This document shows, piece after piece, positions 55,998 through 64,000 of a stretch of 64,000 nucleotides of DNA; the first letter of the stretch is position 1; every line of letters starts with the position of its first letter. Origin of the DNA: Microcoleus sp. bin48.metabat.b7b8b9.023 (GTDB lineage: Bacteria; Cyanobacteriota; Cyanobacteriia; Cyanobacteriales; Microcoleaceae); assembly GCF_013299185.1 (NCBI RefSeq), contig NZ_JAAFKG010000026.1, positions 1 to 64,000 on the forward strand, written 5' to 3'. A program made the translations under genes and the position numbers. Under the pieces are notes generated by a model that saw nothing but the letters and a program-made list of their open reading frames with translations, was not told the origin of the DNA and made no database searches.

Positions 55998-56486
55998 ATG
56001 TTTGCCGAGAACAGCTCAGAAAATACAGATCAAAACGATCCAGCGAGGTACGACTCAGCCAAATATAACGAGCGGTCGTTCTCAACTTTAGTTCGGGCTA
56101 TCCGTCTTTCTCAAGGTTACTTTTCTTTCGTTTTAGTCCACTGCAACTCCCTGGCTTTGCGGCAGCAAATAGTAGATCGCCTCCAAGCAACTTGCACCCA
56201 GAAACCGCAGCAACTGTTTGTGCCAAAATCGGCGACATCTCTCTACGCGACAATCGCAGCAGAAGTAGACGGTGCAAAGCCTCCAGCTTTAATGATCCTC
56301 GGTTTGGAGTCAGTGGAGCCGATCGATCGATTGCTAAGTTCTACCAACCTAGTATGCAGCGAGTTCAGTAAAAAATTTTCCTTTCCCATCATCTTTTGGG
56401 TAACAGATGAACTTCTCAGAAAAATCATTCGCACCGCCCCAGATTTATACAATCGGATGACAACAATTAGATTTATTAGTCATTAG
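55998..56486 (+). pseudogene. Truncated N-terminus of an ATPase-type repeat protein
   Basis: The 162-aa frame has LSQGYFSFVLVHCNSLALR, ATIAAEVDG, LMILGLESVEPIDRLLSSTN and FPIIFWVTDELLRKIIRTAP. These occur at the start of large cyanobacterial NTPase/TPR proteins (they fold like an ATPase-associated region). The frame stops as the ATTAGTCATTAGTC repeat begins. The larger C-terminal part is absent, so this is a remnant or a truncated stand-alone protein. ATG 55998. Confidence 0.55.
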
Positions 56487-56516
56487 TCATTAGTCAGCAG
56501 TCGGCAATAAGTAAGG

Positions 56517-56574
56517 TTCGTAGTGTGGACTTTAGTCCGCAACATACTGCGGACTAAAGTCCACACTACGAACG
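56517..56574. repeat. Perfect 26-bp inverted repeat
   Basis: Arms GTTCGTAGTGTGGACTTTAG extended to 56542 match 56549-56574, with a 6-base loop. It is a hairpin copy of the GGACTTTAGTCC family. Heptamer runs of TGTCAAC follow at 56634-56727. Confidence 0.9.
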
Positions 56575-56722
56575 GTTTTTGTTATGGTAATCGACCGGAC
56601 GTGATATCATTAGTCATTTGTTCGCCAACTATCAACTGTCAACTGTCAACTGTCAACTGTCAACTAAGAGGGCAGGCACGGGGGCACTGCCCCTACAACT
56701 GTCAACTGTCAACTGTCAACTG

Positions 56723-57217
56723 TCAACTTTTAAATTCCGCTTCCCAAATCCCGACTAATTCCCGCGCCGCCTCAGTACCCTCAGCCGGAAAATCGGGCAA
56801 AAAGTCTTTATCCGCCGCCACCTCATAGGGCCCTTCCTTGAACTCCAAAATCACAGTATCCGCAGCCAAAGCTACCAACGTGTGAATAGTACCCTCTGGA
56901 AGTTCCACGGCGCGAGTGGGCCCGATCGCGCTAACTCGGAACGATCGCAAAATTTGACCGTTTTCGTTCAAAATCAGAATACCCACTTCTCCTTGAATCA
57001 CCACAAAAAACTCAAAACCGTTAACTTCCGGGGCGCGCAGGTGCCGGTGAGGGCGCACGTAAGTACCCATTTGCACCACGTTGACAAACCGCTGCACCTT
57101 TTCTGACAAATCGTCGTGGAAATTGTAGTTTTGTCGCCCGCGGGGATTGCTGCGAGACGAAGCTGCAACTTCGTCTAGCAATTCTTGCGTCAAACACTTA
57201 ATCGGAGAAGGCTGCAC
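56723..57217 (-). CDS. WbuC-family cupin metalloprotein
   Basis: This 164-aa protein has the cupin metal-site elements (YVRPHRHL, GEVGILILNENG, GTIHTLVAL) and the long WbuC-like N-terminus (QNYNFHDDLSEKVQRF). WbuC proteins occur near polysaccharide genes, but function is uncertain. The final codons overlap a TGTCAAC array at 56723-56730. Start is ATG 57217. Confidence 0.85.
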   Translation of the reverse strand: MQPSPIKCLTQELLDEVAASSRSNPRGRQNYNFHDDLSEKVQRFVNVVQMGTYVRPHRHLRAPEVNGFEFFVVIQGEVGILILNENGQILRSFRVSAIGPTRAVELPEGTIHTLVALAADTVILEFKEGPYEVAADKDFLPDFPAEGTEAARELVGIWEAEFKS

Positions 57218-57293
57218 AACAGATATCCTGTATTTAATAGTTTTTGAACAAATCGGCTAGGCTGAGATCATCTTTACCAGCATTTCTTGACAT

Positions 57294-58520
57294 ATGAAAA
57301 TCGCAAATCAGGTGCGTATCACTAAGGCAATGCGTTTGTCAAGTATTTTTAGAACAACTCTTAGCCCGATCGCCCTTTTGACTATTTTACTCTGCGCCAG
57401 TACCGTTTCTGCATCCCAAGTGAGGGCTGGGGGACTTTTAATTCAGCAGGAATTGCCCCAGCAGCAACTCAAAGACGAAATTCGCGATCGAGTTCAAGAA
57501 GAAGTGGACATTGCTTTTGGGCGCACGGCAGTAATGCTGAATGGGTTGGTAATTGCCTTAACTTTGTTTCCGACAGCAGCCGGAGTCATTGTTTGGTTTT
57601 TGTTGGGCAAATTGTCCAAGCAGACAACAATTGCTCGCCAAGAAATCGAAAGTCTCCACTACGATACCATCTCTCAATTAAAACTATTAATTTCCGATGC
57701 TGAAAGTATCTTAGGTGAAATTCAACACCAAAGTCACCCAGCCGATGCAGACACAGATTTGTTATTCCCGGATGCTCAACTTCAAGAATTTGCTCCGGTT
57801 AACTACGGCAATTATCAACAGTTATTGACGGCGGCCGACTATTCAAAACAGGGAGATGCTTGTTTCTTTGAAAACCGCTATGAAGATGCGATCGCAGCTT
57901 ACAATCAAGCACTGCAAATTCAGCCGGATTTAGCGGATACTTGGAACAATCGGGGAGTTGTGCTGACTCGAATGCAGCGGTATCCAGAGGCGATCGCCTC
58001 CTACGAACAAGCTACCACACTTCGCCCGACCTATCCCGATGCTTGGAACAACCGAGGTGTGGTATTGTTGGAGTTGCAGAAGTACCCGGAGGCGATCGGC
58101 TGTTACGAACAAGCCATCCAAGCTAAACCCGATTACGCCGACGCTTGGAACAACCGAGGCGTTGCCTTTTCCAAAATGCAGGAGTACGAACAAGCAGTAA
58201 TTTCGTACAATCAAGCTCTACAAGTCAAAAAAGATTATACTGACGCTTGGAACAATCGAGGCGTGGCACTGTCCAAATTGCAAAAGTACGAAGCGGCGAT
58301 CGAGTCCTACGACAATGCTGCTAAAATTCGACCTGACTTTTACAGAATATGGTACAATAAATCCCGATGTTATGCGCTCCAAGGTAAAATAGATTTAGCA
58401 ATTGAAAATTTAAAGCGCGCCCTGAATCTCAATCCGAATTTGTGTAAAGAGTTGGCAAAAACTGAAGCTGATTTAGAGAATATTCGCGAACACGATACCT
58501 TTAAGCAGTTGATCGGTTAA
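57294..58520 (+). CDS. Membrane-anchored TPR protein
   Basis: The 408-aa protein has a signal-type N-terminus (LLTILLCASTVSASQVRAGG) and a second membrane helix (ALTLFPTAAGVIVWFLLG, about residues 88-105). From about residue 180 five to six TPR units follow, such as AWNNRGVVLTRMQRYPEAIA. It probably scaffolds periplasmic or cytoplasmic interactions depending on the topology. No partner is apparent. Confidence 0.85.
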   Translation: MKIANQVRITKAMRLSSIFRTTLSPIALLTILLCASTVSASQVRAGGLLIQQELPQQQLKDEIRDRVQEEVDIAFGRTAVMLNGLVIALTLFPTAAGVIVWFLLGKLSKQTTIARQEIESLHYDTISQLKLLISDAESILGEIQHQSHPADADTDLLFPDAQLQEFAPVNYGNYQQLLTAADYSKQGDACFFENRYEDAIAAYNQALQIQPDLADTWNNRGVVLTRMQRYPEAIASYEQATTLRPTYPDAWNNRGVVLLELQKYPEAIGCYEQAIQAKPDYADAWNNRGVAFSKMQEYEQAVISYNQALQVKKDYTDAWNNRGVALSKLQKYEAAIESYDNAAKIRPDFYRIWYNKSRCYALQGKIDLAIENLKRALNLNPNLCKELAKTEADLENIREHDTFKQLIG

Positions 58521-58541
58521 TAATTGTAATTGTCTAAAAAA

Positions 58542-58597
58542 AGGTACGTTGTTGCGCTTGGGCGCTAAATCCGGCGCCCAAGCGCAACAACGTACCT
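58542..58597. repeat. Perfect 24-bp inverted repeat
   Basis: AGGTACGTTGTTGCGCTTGG to 58565 pairs with 58574-58597 around an 8-base loop, between the TPR gene and mtnP, both of which end toward it. It could act as a bidirectional terminator, though no T-tract follows the stem. Confidence 0.85.
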
Positions 58598-58609
58598 AAA
58601 CTATTGCAA

Positions 58610-59482
58610 CTACAAATATTTCTGCAATAGCAAACCCATTTTCTCCTTAGTTGCAGGAGGTACTTTGTCCAGTGGAGTCAGAATTGCATATTTCAAAGCG
58701 GAATGTGCGTCAGAAACGGGGGGATTTTCTGTTAGTCTGCGGACTGTTTCTTGAATTACTTTTTGGGCATTTTCGGCATTGCGGTGCAAGTTAGCGATTA
58801 CCATTTCTACAGTTACGCTATCGTGTTCTTCATGCCAGCAGTCATAATCGGTAACTAATGCTAAAGTTGCGTAGGCAATCTCTGCTTCTCTGGCTAATTT
58901 TGCTTCCGGCAAATTTGTCATCCCGATGACTGTCGCATCCCAACTGCGGTAAAGATTTGATTCTGCTTTGGTGGAAAATGCGGGGCCTTCCATGCAGACG
59001 TAGGTGCCGCCGCGATGCAGGGAAACGTCTGCGAGGTTCAAGGATTCGATCGCACTTACCAACACTTTAGCCAATTCGCCGCAAATCGGATCGCCGAAGG
59101 TGATGTGACCGACTATTCCTTCTCCGAAAAATGTAGAAGCTCGATTTTTTGTGCGATCGATAAACTGATCTGGCACTACCATATCTAAAGGTTTGGCCTC
59201 TGTTTTCAGGGAACCAACCGCCGACGCTGAGATTAAATACTCAACTCCCAAACTCTTCATGGCATAAATATTTGCCCGATACGGCACTTCCGAGGGCAAA
59301 AAACTGTGATTGCGGCCGTGTCTGGCCATAAATGCAACGGGCGTACCGTCTAAGGTTCCCACAATGGCTGCATCAGATGGCGCGCCAAAAGGTGTATCAA
59401 TTTTTACCTCTTCAACATCCTTGAGGGCCTCCATTTTATACAAACCGCTGCCGCCGATAATGCCGATTTTTGCCTGTGCCAT
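58610..59482 (-). CDS. mtnP: S-methyl-5'-thioadenosine phosphorylase
   Basis: The 290-aa protein has [42 protein letters not shown] and [16 protein letters not shown], the full MTAP signature. It converts methylthioadenosine and phosphate to adenine and methylthioribose-1-phosphate in the methionine salvage pathway. Start is ATG 59482. No other salvage gene is adjacent. Confidence 0.95.
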   Translation of the reverse strand: MAQAKIGIIGGSGLYKMEALKDVEEVKIDTPFGAPSDAAIVGTLDGTPVAFMARHGRNHSFLPSEVPYRANIYAMKSLGVEYLISASAVGSLKTEAKPLDMVVPDQFIDRTKNRASTFFGEGIVGHITFGDPICGELAKVLVSAIESLNLADVSLHRGGTYVCMEGPAFSTKAESNLYRSWDATVIGMTNLPEAKLAREAEIAYATLALVTDYDCWHEEHDSVTVEMVIANLHRNAENAQKVIQETVRRLTENPPVSDAHSALKYAILTPLDKVPPATKEKMGLLLQKYL

Positions 59483-59689
59483 TTTACCCTCTGCCTCAGT
59501 TTTACAACATTGATTCTATCGAGCTATTGTTAAGTTTGCGTTAAAATAATTTAATTTTTATAGCGATTGCAATCGTTTATACACTGTTTTGTCACAAGAT
59601 ATGTATGATCTTAATCACAATGTATCTTTACAAAATCTTTAAAAATAAAGGTACAGGGTTCTGTTATCTATTTTCAGGGTGTTAAAAAA

Positions 59690-59896
59690 ATGACAGTCAG
59701 TTCTGCTAGCGTACCTAAAATCGCGATCGAGGCGATCGTCCAACGAATCTTTGCTTTCCGCCAAATTACGCCTCTCGACAGGCGGCTGCTGAAGTCTGCA
59801 ATGCTTTCGACAAACCGTCTCAACGAAAAGGATCGGTGTCAGATTAACCGAGTGCATCAGGGCATCCAAGATGGATTGATTCTGGTTGTGGAATAG
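59690..59896 (+). CDS. Small conserved cyanobacterial protein
   Basis: A 68-aa protein (MTVSSASVPKIAIEAIVQRI) with ITPLDRRLLKSAMLST and INRVHQGIQDGLILVV. The pattern resembles small conserved hypothetical proteins found in many cyanobacteria. Function is unknown. ATG at 59690 follows AGGGTG at a suitable distance. Confidence 0.6.
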   Translation: MTVSSASVPKIAIEAIVQRIFAFRQITPLDRRLLKSAMLSTNRLNEKDRCQINRVHQGIQDGLILVVE

Positions 59897-60121
59897 ATAG
59901 ATCCCTTAAAAGGATGCTTCAGTCTGTATCTGCTGGCTCTTGTTGCGGGTGATAATCTGATTTTGGCGATCGAATTTTGAAACAAAAAATAAGATAATCT
60001 CGGATAGTTTCATTTGTCCGCAGCTAGAAAGGGCGATCGTTTTTTTTACAGTCTGACTGGCTGCGGATGTCCAGGATTCGGCATTAACTATTACAAGTTA
60101 AAATTCAGCAGCCAAAAGTGT

Positions 60122-60183
60122 TTGTAGGGTGTGTCGCCATGAATAATCCCTAAAAAAGATTCAAAATCTCGTAGCGACGCACC
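60122..60183. repeat. GTAGGGTGTGTCGCC inverted element
   Basis: Left GTAGGGTGTGTCG and right TAGCGACGCACC arms, one of the GGTGCGTCG family copies, sit about 90 bases before a triple tandem repeat. Confidence 0.75.
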
Positions 60184-60273
60184 GACAAGATTTGAGGAAA
60201 CAACCTCGGTTTTGCTCGGCACCACAAAATTTGTGCTTAGCAAATTTTTTTCATGCTTGTAAGCTCTACTTCA

Positions 60274-60900
60274 CAAAGGTACGTTGTTGCGCTTCAGCGC
60301 TATACGCGAATATTAGGAAAGAGCGCAAAAATTGCAACAACGTACCTAGCAACACAATAAATGTTTGGTTTGTCGATCGTACCATTGCGATCGGGTGCGT
60401 CGCTCCCTTGATTGTCGGTAGGTAGCTAGAGATTGTGTGCGGCGACACACCCTACGATTACTACCGAAAGGACAAATGCACAAAGGTACGTTGTTGCGCT
60501 TCAGCGCTATACGCGAATATTAGGAAAGAGCGCAAAAATTGCAACAACGTACCTAGCAACACAATAAATGTTTGGTTTGTCGATCGTACCATTGCGATCG
60601 GGTGCGTCGCTCCCTTGATTGTCGGTAGGTAGCTAGAGATTGTGTGCGGCGACACACCCTACGATTACTACCGAAAGGACAAATGCACAAAGGTACGTTG
60701 TTGCGCTTCAGCGCTATACGCGAATATTAGGAAAGAGCGCAAAAATTGCAACAACGTACCTAGCAACACAATAAATGTTTGGTTTGTCGATCGTACCATT
60801 GCGATCGGGTGCGTCGCTCCCTTGATTGTCGGTAGGTAGCTAGAGATTGTGCGCGGCGACACACCCAAAGAGGGCTGAAGCCCAACAACGTACCTTAAAG
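60274..60900. repeat. Three-copy 207-bp tandem repeat
   Basis: Units start at 60274, 60481 and 60688 and are near-identical for 207 bases. The third diverges after ACACACCC near 60870 and ends in a GCAACAACGTACCT-like arm. Each unit has an outer AGGTACGTTGTTGCG / CAACAACGTACCT pair and a GGTGCGTCGCTCCC / GGCGACACACCC pair, so it is a composite of two hairpin families. No gene lies in 59897-60917. Confidence 0.92.
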
Positions 60901-60917
60901 ATTTAGGATTACTATTA

Positions 60918-61751
60918 TTAATTAAAATTCAGCAGCCAAAACCCTGTATAAGTCATGCCGCTATCATCGGGCTGGACTAAGAGGAAATGCAATCCTTTAC
61001 TCGATTGTTTGCGCTGTTGGTAAGTTTCGGCGGCGGCTTTTACTTCGCTATCTTCAAAGGTGGCGACAACCCATCTATCGGCTAATCCAGCTTCCAAAAT
61101 CAATCCGTCGGGAGCTCCGGCGATATAGTTCAAGGCGAAGGGTTTGGCTTCCTGAAGCCATCTAGCTAAGCGCATTGACTGTCGCCCGCCGTCAATTACT
61201 ACTCCGGGGACGGGTACTGTTGAGGCTAAACCCAAGTTCAGGGGTAATAGCAATTCGGGCATTTCTAAGATGGGGATGGGACGCCCTTGGAAGGCTTCTA
61301 GGATGTCGCCGGCGGGTAGGGATGCAAAACGCCAGCCATCGCCCCAGAGATTTTCGGGTAGGGGGATGGGTGGTGGTGTCTCAAGGTCGATCGCCCGATA
61401 AGCTTCATTAGTATAATTAGGCAGACTGGAATATTCTTGGGCGCGTTGTTGCAGCAGGGTTTTCAGGGCGGCGGTGCGCCGAGTTGCTTCTACTTTGACG
61501 CCCAAAACTTTGCCCGCAGCTTCGATTAAGCTGAGAGACTGAGGTCTAAATACTTGGATTGTGTCGGGCAATTTCTGGGTTTGAGCTTGTTGGAATTGGG
61601 CGGCTAGCCAATGGGAGTTGGCTTCCGACTGGCGACAAAGGGCGCTAAATTGAAATGTTTGTGTCGAGTCACAGATGAGGAGTTCCCACAATGGTTTGCC
61701 GGTTTCGTCTCGGAGAGGGCGGCGGTAGAAATCGGCTTGCCAAATACGCAT
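60918..61751 (-). CDS. Tab2/Atab2 family RNA-binding protein
   Basis: The ~277-aa protein begins MRIWQADFYRRPLRDETGKP (ATG 61751; an in-frame TTG at 61769 would add six residues). It has ICDSTQTFQFSALCRQSEAN, the NLWGDGWRFASLPAG block and VVIDGGRQSMRLARWL, all typical of Tab2/Atab2 (DUF1092). In plastids the family acts in translation and assembly of photosystem cores. The cyanobacterial role is less defined. It lies next to a CRISPR array but is not a Cas protein. Confidence 0.9.
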   Translation of the reverse strand: MRIWQADFYRRPLRDETGKPLWELLICDSTQTFQFSALCRQSEANSHWLAAQFQQAQTQKLPDTIQVFRPQSLSLIEAAGKVLGVKVEATRRTAALKTLLQQRAQEYSSLPNYTNEAYRAIDLETPPPIPLPENLWGDGWRFASLPAGDILEAFQGRPIPILEMPELLLPLNLGLASTVPVPGVVIDGGRQSMRLARWLQEAKPFALNYIAGAPDGLILEAGLADRWVVATFEDSEVKAAAETYQQRKQSSKGLHFLLVQPDDSGMTYTGFWLLNFN

Positions 61752-61797
61752 GGGAGTTATAAAAATCAAGTCAAGTTGACTCGATTATTTTAATCTG

Positions 61798-62341
61798 GTT
61801 TGGATTGGCGATCGGGATTTTGCGGTTTTCTCGCCGGGGCTTACGTTTTACCGTCGTTTCAATCCCCGATCGGGATTTATTGGTTTTCCCGCTTGCCCCG
61901 AAATTCCTAGAGAATGGCTACCATCTTCCGTTTCAATCCCTGATAGGGATTTATGGGTTTTCCGGTTTTTGGTGTCGGCGGTGTGGTACGAAAGGCGGAG
62001 TTTCAATCCCTAATAGGGATTTATGGGTTTTCCCGCGAGTAAGGAGCTGGCATCACTTAAGTGGAAGCCTGTGTTTCAATCCCTGATAGGGATTTATGGG
62101 TTTTCCCGCCATTCGAGAACCGTGGCATGGCCTACATGTATGTGTTTCAATCCCTGATAGGGATTTATTGGTTTCCCCGCGCTTACGAGCCGGAAGGTGT
62201 CATTGCGTGGCAAGTGTTTCAATCCCCGATCGGAATTTATTGGTTTCCCCGCTGTGGGCTGGGAATTAAAGCCCCTATGATCCGCCGCCGTTTCAATCCC
62301 CGAGCGGGATTTATGGGTTTCCCCGCAGCGGGTGTTTCAAA
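61798..62341. CRISPR. Short CRISPR array with variable repeats, no adjacent cas genes
   Basis: Seven 37-bp repeats start at 61856, 61930, 62000, 62073, 62144, 62216 and 62290 (spacing 70-74). They are flanked by a degenerate unit at 61798-61834 and a fragment near 62334. Repeats begin GTTTCAATCCC, carry ATCCCTGATAGGGAT, then TTTATGGGTTTTCCCGC, with substitutions in both halves between copies. Spacers between them are 33-37 bases. The first spacer after the degenerate copy is only 21. No cas gene lies within 20 kb on either side in this window. Confidence 0.85.
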
Positions 62342-62389
62342 CGCTTACAGCATCAATCCTATCCTGAGACCGATCGCACAAAAGCTATC

Positions 62390-62769
62390 TTGACACTCCC
62401 CGATCTTAAGGTACGGAGATTCTTAAGACATTTCGATCTTAATATCCCGCACAAGCGTGCGGGTTCTTGGGCGCAATCCTTTTGCCTTAAAAGGTGGGCT
62501 GCTATCCTTGTCTTACAACAAGCTCCTCAAGCGTTTAGGGATTTAAAAAAATCCCTGGTTTCGCGGAGTCCCCGCGTACCATGAACAAAGCTCTATCTTT
62601 ATGTTGTTTGTAATTGACTTTAATTACGATTTTTCTTCGCTTTGCAGCAAGATACTTAATCCTTAAAATCTACTTTAAGAGTAGAATTGATTGGCACCAA
62701 AGTCAAGACTATGTTACATTAGTTAATGACGGGAAAAGCCGTCCTATAAGGACGGGGTTTTAGACCCAA
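62390..62769 (-). mobile_element. TnpB-less IS200/IS605-type derivative
   Basis: The left edge TTGACACTCCCC and right edge GCCGTCCTATAAGGACGG with TTTTAGACCCAA are the inverted forms of the ends at 27601-27608 and 26275-26305. So this is a ~380-bp non-autonomous element, oriented minus. It has lost the TnpB gene but keeps a run of self-complementary segments (CCCGCACAAGCGTGCGGG, GGGATTTAAAAAAATCCC, CGCGGAGTCCCCGCG, CTTAAGGTACGGAGATTCTT) at the RE side. Confidence 0.7.
62395..62580 (-). ncRNA. Possible omega-RNA-like structured RNA of the remnant element
   Basis: Read on the minus strand, the region 62580 to 62395 has at least three stem-loops (CGCGGGGACTCCGCG, AGGGATTTTTTTAAATCCCT, CCCGCACGCTTGTGCGGG) followed by the terminal stem and the element end. 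TnpB guide RNAs are made from this end. Position and stem number fit, but no expression evidence exists. Confidence 0.4.
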
Positions 62770-62810
62770 GTTTTTGATAAACCATCAACCTCTATCATCC
62801 TCGCCGCATC

Positions 62811-64000
62811 ATGAACCCTGCCCTCACACAATTTGGCACTCAAATGTCCCAACTCACAGGAGTTCGGGCAATTATGAAAGATATTATTGAAACACTCAGG
62901 GCCGGCCACGGGCAGGAATTTATCAACTTAAGCGCCGGAAACCCCGTGATATTGCCGCAAGTCGAGCAGTTGTGGCGCGATTGCACAGCGGAACTTTTAT
63001 CGAGCCCCGAATACGGCGAAGTTGTTTGTCGCTACGGTTCCAGCCAAGGTTATCAGCCGTTTATCGATGCAGTTTTGGCCGATTTTAACCAGCGTTACAA
63101 TCTCAATTTGACCGATCGCAACATCTTAATTACTCCGGGAAGTCAATCAATTTACTTCTACGCAGCCAACGCTTTCGGAGGCTACACCGCACCACTCGCC
63201 GACACTTCCGATCCGAAATCTCAAATCCGCAACCTAAAGTCGATCGTCCTTCCGTTAAGTCCAGACTACACCGGTTACGGCGGCGTGAGCCTAATTCCCG
63301 AAGCAGTCATCGCCTGCAAACCCACCCTAGATATTGATGCAGCCGCCCACAGATTCAAATATCGCCCGGATTTCAGTCAACTTTCGATCGATGAAACCAG
63401 CGGTTGCGTCATCTTTTCCCGTCCCTGCAACCCCACGGGAAACGTCCTCACCGACGACGAAGTGCAGAAAATAGCAGATTTAGCAGCCGCTTTCGACGTG
63501 CCGGTGTTAGTCGATTCCGCCTACGGGCCTCCTTTCCCCGCCTTGAACTTTACTGAAATGAAGCCGATTTTCGGCGGCAATATCGTCCACTGCATGAGTT
63601 TGTCGAAGGCCGGATTGCCGGGTGAAAGAATCGGAATTGCGATCGGCGATGAAGGAATCATTAAAACCTTAGAATCTTTTCAGACCAATATGTGCATTCA
63701 CTCGCCGAGATACGGACAGGCGATCGCAACTAGGGCCATTAAGTCCGGCGCCCTAGCTGACATTTCTCTCAACGTAATTCGCCCGTACTATCAAAGCAAA
63801 TTTGCAGTTGTTGAAAGCACTTTAGAACACGCAATGCCGAAGGATTTGCCCTGGTTCTTGCATCGAGGCGAAGGAGCAATCTTTGCGTGGTTGTGGCTCA
63901 AAGATTTGCCAATGACTGATTGGGAAATGTATCAAGAATTGAAAAAAGTCGGGGTAATAGTTGTGCCGGGAAGTTCTTTTTTCCCCGGTTTGCGGGAAGA
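62811..64000 (+). CDS. avtA: Valine-pyruvate-type aminotransferase, partial
   Basis: The frame from ATG 62811 runs off the window end after about 396 codons. It has INLSAGNPVILPQVEQLW, the LITPGSQS loop, PCNPTGNVLTDDE, and the PLP lysine in SLSKAGLPGERIG. This is the AvtA-like branch of fold-type I aminotransferases. A short insert (LADTSDPKSQIRNLK, near residue 140) resembles a dispersed AAATCTCAAATCC repeat. Substrate assignment is by family similarity. The C-terminus is missing from the window. Confidence 0.85.
   Translation, partial: MNPALTQFGTQMSQLTGVRAIMKDIIETLRAGHGQEFINLSAGNPVILPQVEQLWRDCTAELLSSPEYGEVVCRYGSSQGYQPFIDAVLADFNQRYNLNLTDRNILITPGSQSIYFYAANAFGGYTAPLADTSDPKSQIRNLKSIVLPLSPDYTGYGGVSLIPEAVIACKPTLDIDAAAHRFKYRPDFSQLSIDETSGCVIFSRPCNPTGNVLTDDEVQKIADLAAAFDVPVLVDSAYGPPFPALNFTEMKPIFGGNIVHCMSLSKAGLPGERIGIAIGDEGIIKTLESFQTNMCIHSPRYGQAIATRAIKSGALADISLNVIRPYYQSKFAVVESTLEHAMPKDLPWFLHRGEGAIFAWLWLKDLPMTDWEMYQELKKVGVIVVPGSSFFPGLRE

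Noticed and set aside
60192-60868. Several 60-77-codon frames on both strands across the 207-bp tandem units
   Set aside because: They are identical copies of repeat translation and overlap palindromes. No independent coding evidence exists.
61805-62393. Two overlapping frames across the CRISPR array that translate repeats as FQSLIGIYGF and SIPDRDLWVFP
   Set aside because: The array period of about 72 happens to be a multiple of three, so repeats create a false coding pattern. The repeat-spacer structure explains it better.
1-64000. Search for tRNA or rRNA genes
   Set aside because: No cloverleaf with matching acceptor stem and TTCRA loop, and no rRNA signature, was recognised by eye. A covariance-model search was not possible.

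Overview
The window is chromosomal DNA from a filamentous cyanobacterium, most like the Microcoleus/Oscillatoria group. This rests on the very frequent GCGATCGC/CGATCG octamers, heptameric TGTCAAC tandem repeats, and typical cyanobacterial gene families: NTRC, LrtA-type hibernation factor, Tab2/Atab2, CHASE2, CHAT and DUF928 proteins, and an SpkB-like kinase. No rRNA or tRNA gene was recognised. The organism assignment is inference from these features.

Left part (1-13.3 kb): two TnpB fragments, the NADPH-thioredoxin reductase NTRC, a tyrosine phosphatase-like/methyltransferase fusion, an FGE-like protein, a CBS-GGDEF diguanylate cyclase, a DUF427 protein, a GH25 lysozyme with a peptidoglycan-binding domain, a proton antiporter with an RCK domain, and a subtilisin-like protease. 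From 13.7 to 20.5 kb lies a same-strand group: response regulator, CHASE2 histidine kinase, DUF928 protein, and a TPR-CHAT caspase-like protein. This looks like a sensing-to-protease module.

Middle (20.6-34.1 kb): two methyltransferases, a lipase-like hydrolase, a degenerate Nudix protein, a TonB-like proline-rich protein, a complete TnpB element, a GDP-mannose pyrophosphorylase fused to a decayed phosphomannomutase, a second SSB, LipB, the hibernation factor and PrxQ.

The most unusual locus is at 34.1-43.8 kb. It is a tightly coupled three-gene operon, A1-B-A2. Two very large homologous proteins (about 1000 aa) that I cannot assign flank a 1207-aa protein with a P-loop and SF2-helicase-like motifs. 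The A1/B overlap is ATGA and the B/A2 gap is 17 nt. I name it only as a candidate mobile-element-conflict or nucleic-acid-processing system.

Right part (43.9-64 kb): YciI, a frameshifted Uma2 nuclease, PheT, an SpkB-like kinase, two paralogous hybrid sensor kinases, a truncated ATPase-type fragment, a WbuC cupin, a TPR protein, MtnP, a small conserved protein, a 207-bp triple tandem repeat, Tab2, a short CRISPR array with no cas genes, a TnpB-less IS200/IS605-type derivative, and the start of a valine-pyruvate-type aminotransferase that runs off the edge.

Intergenic DNA is crowded with at least six recurring dispersed repeat families. Several copies have become coding, notably in lipB and pheT.
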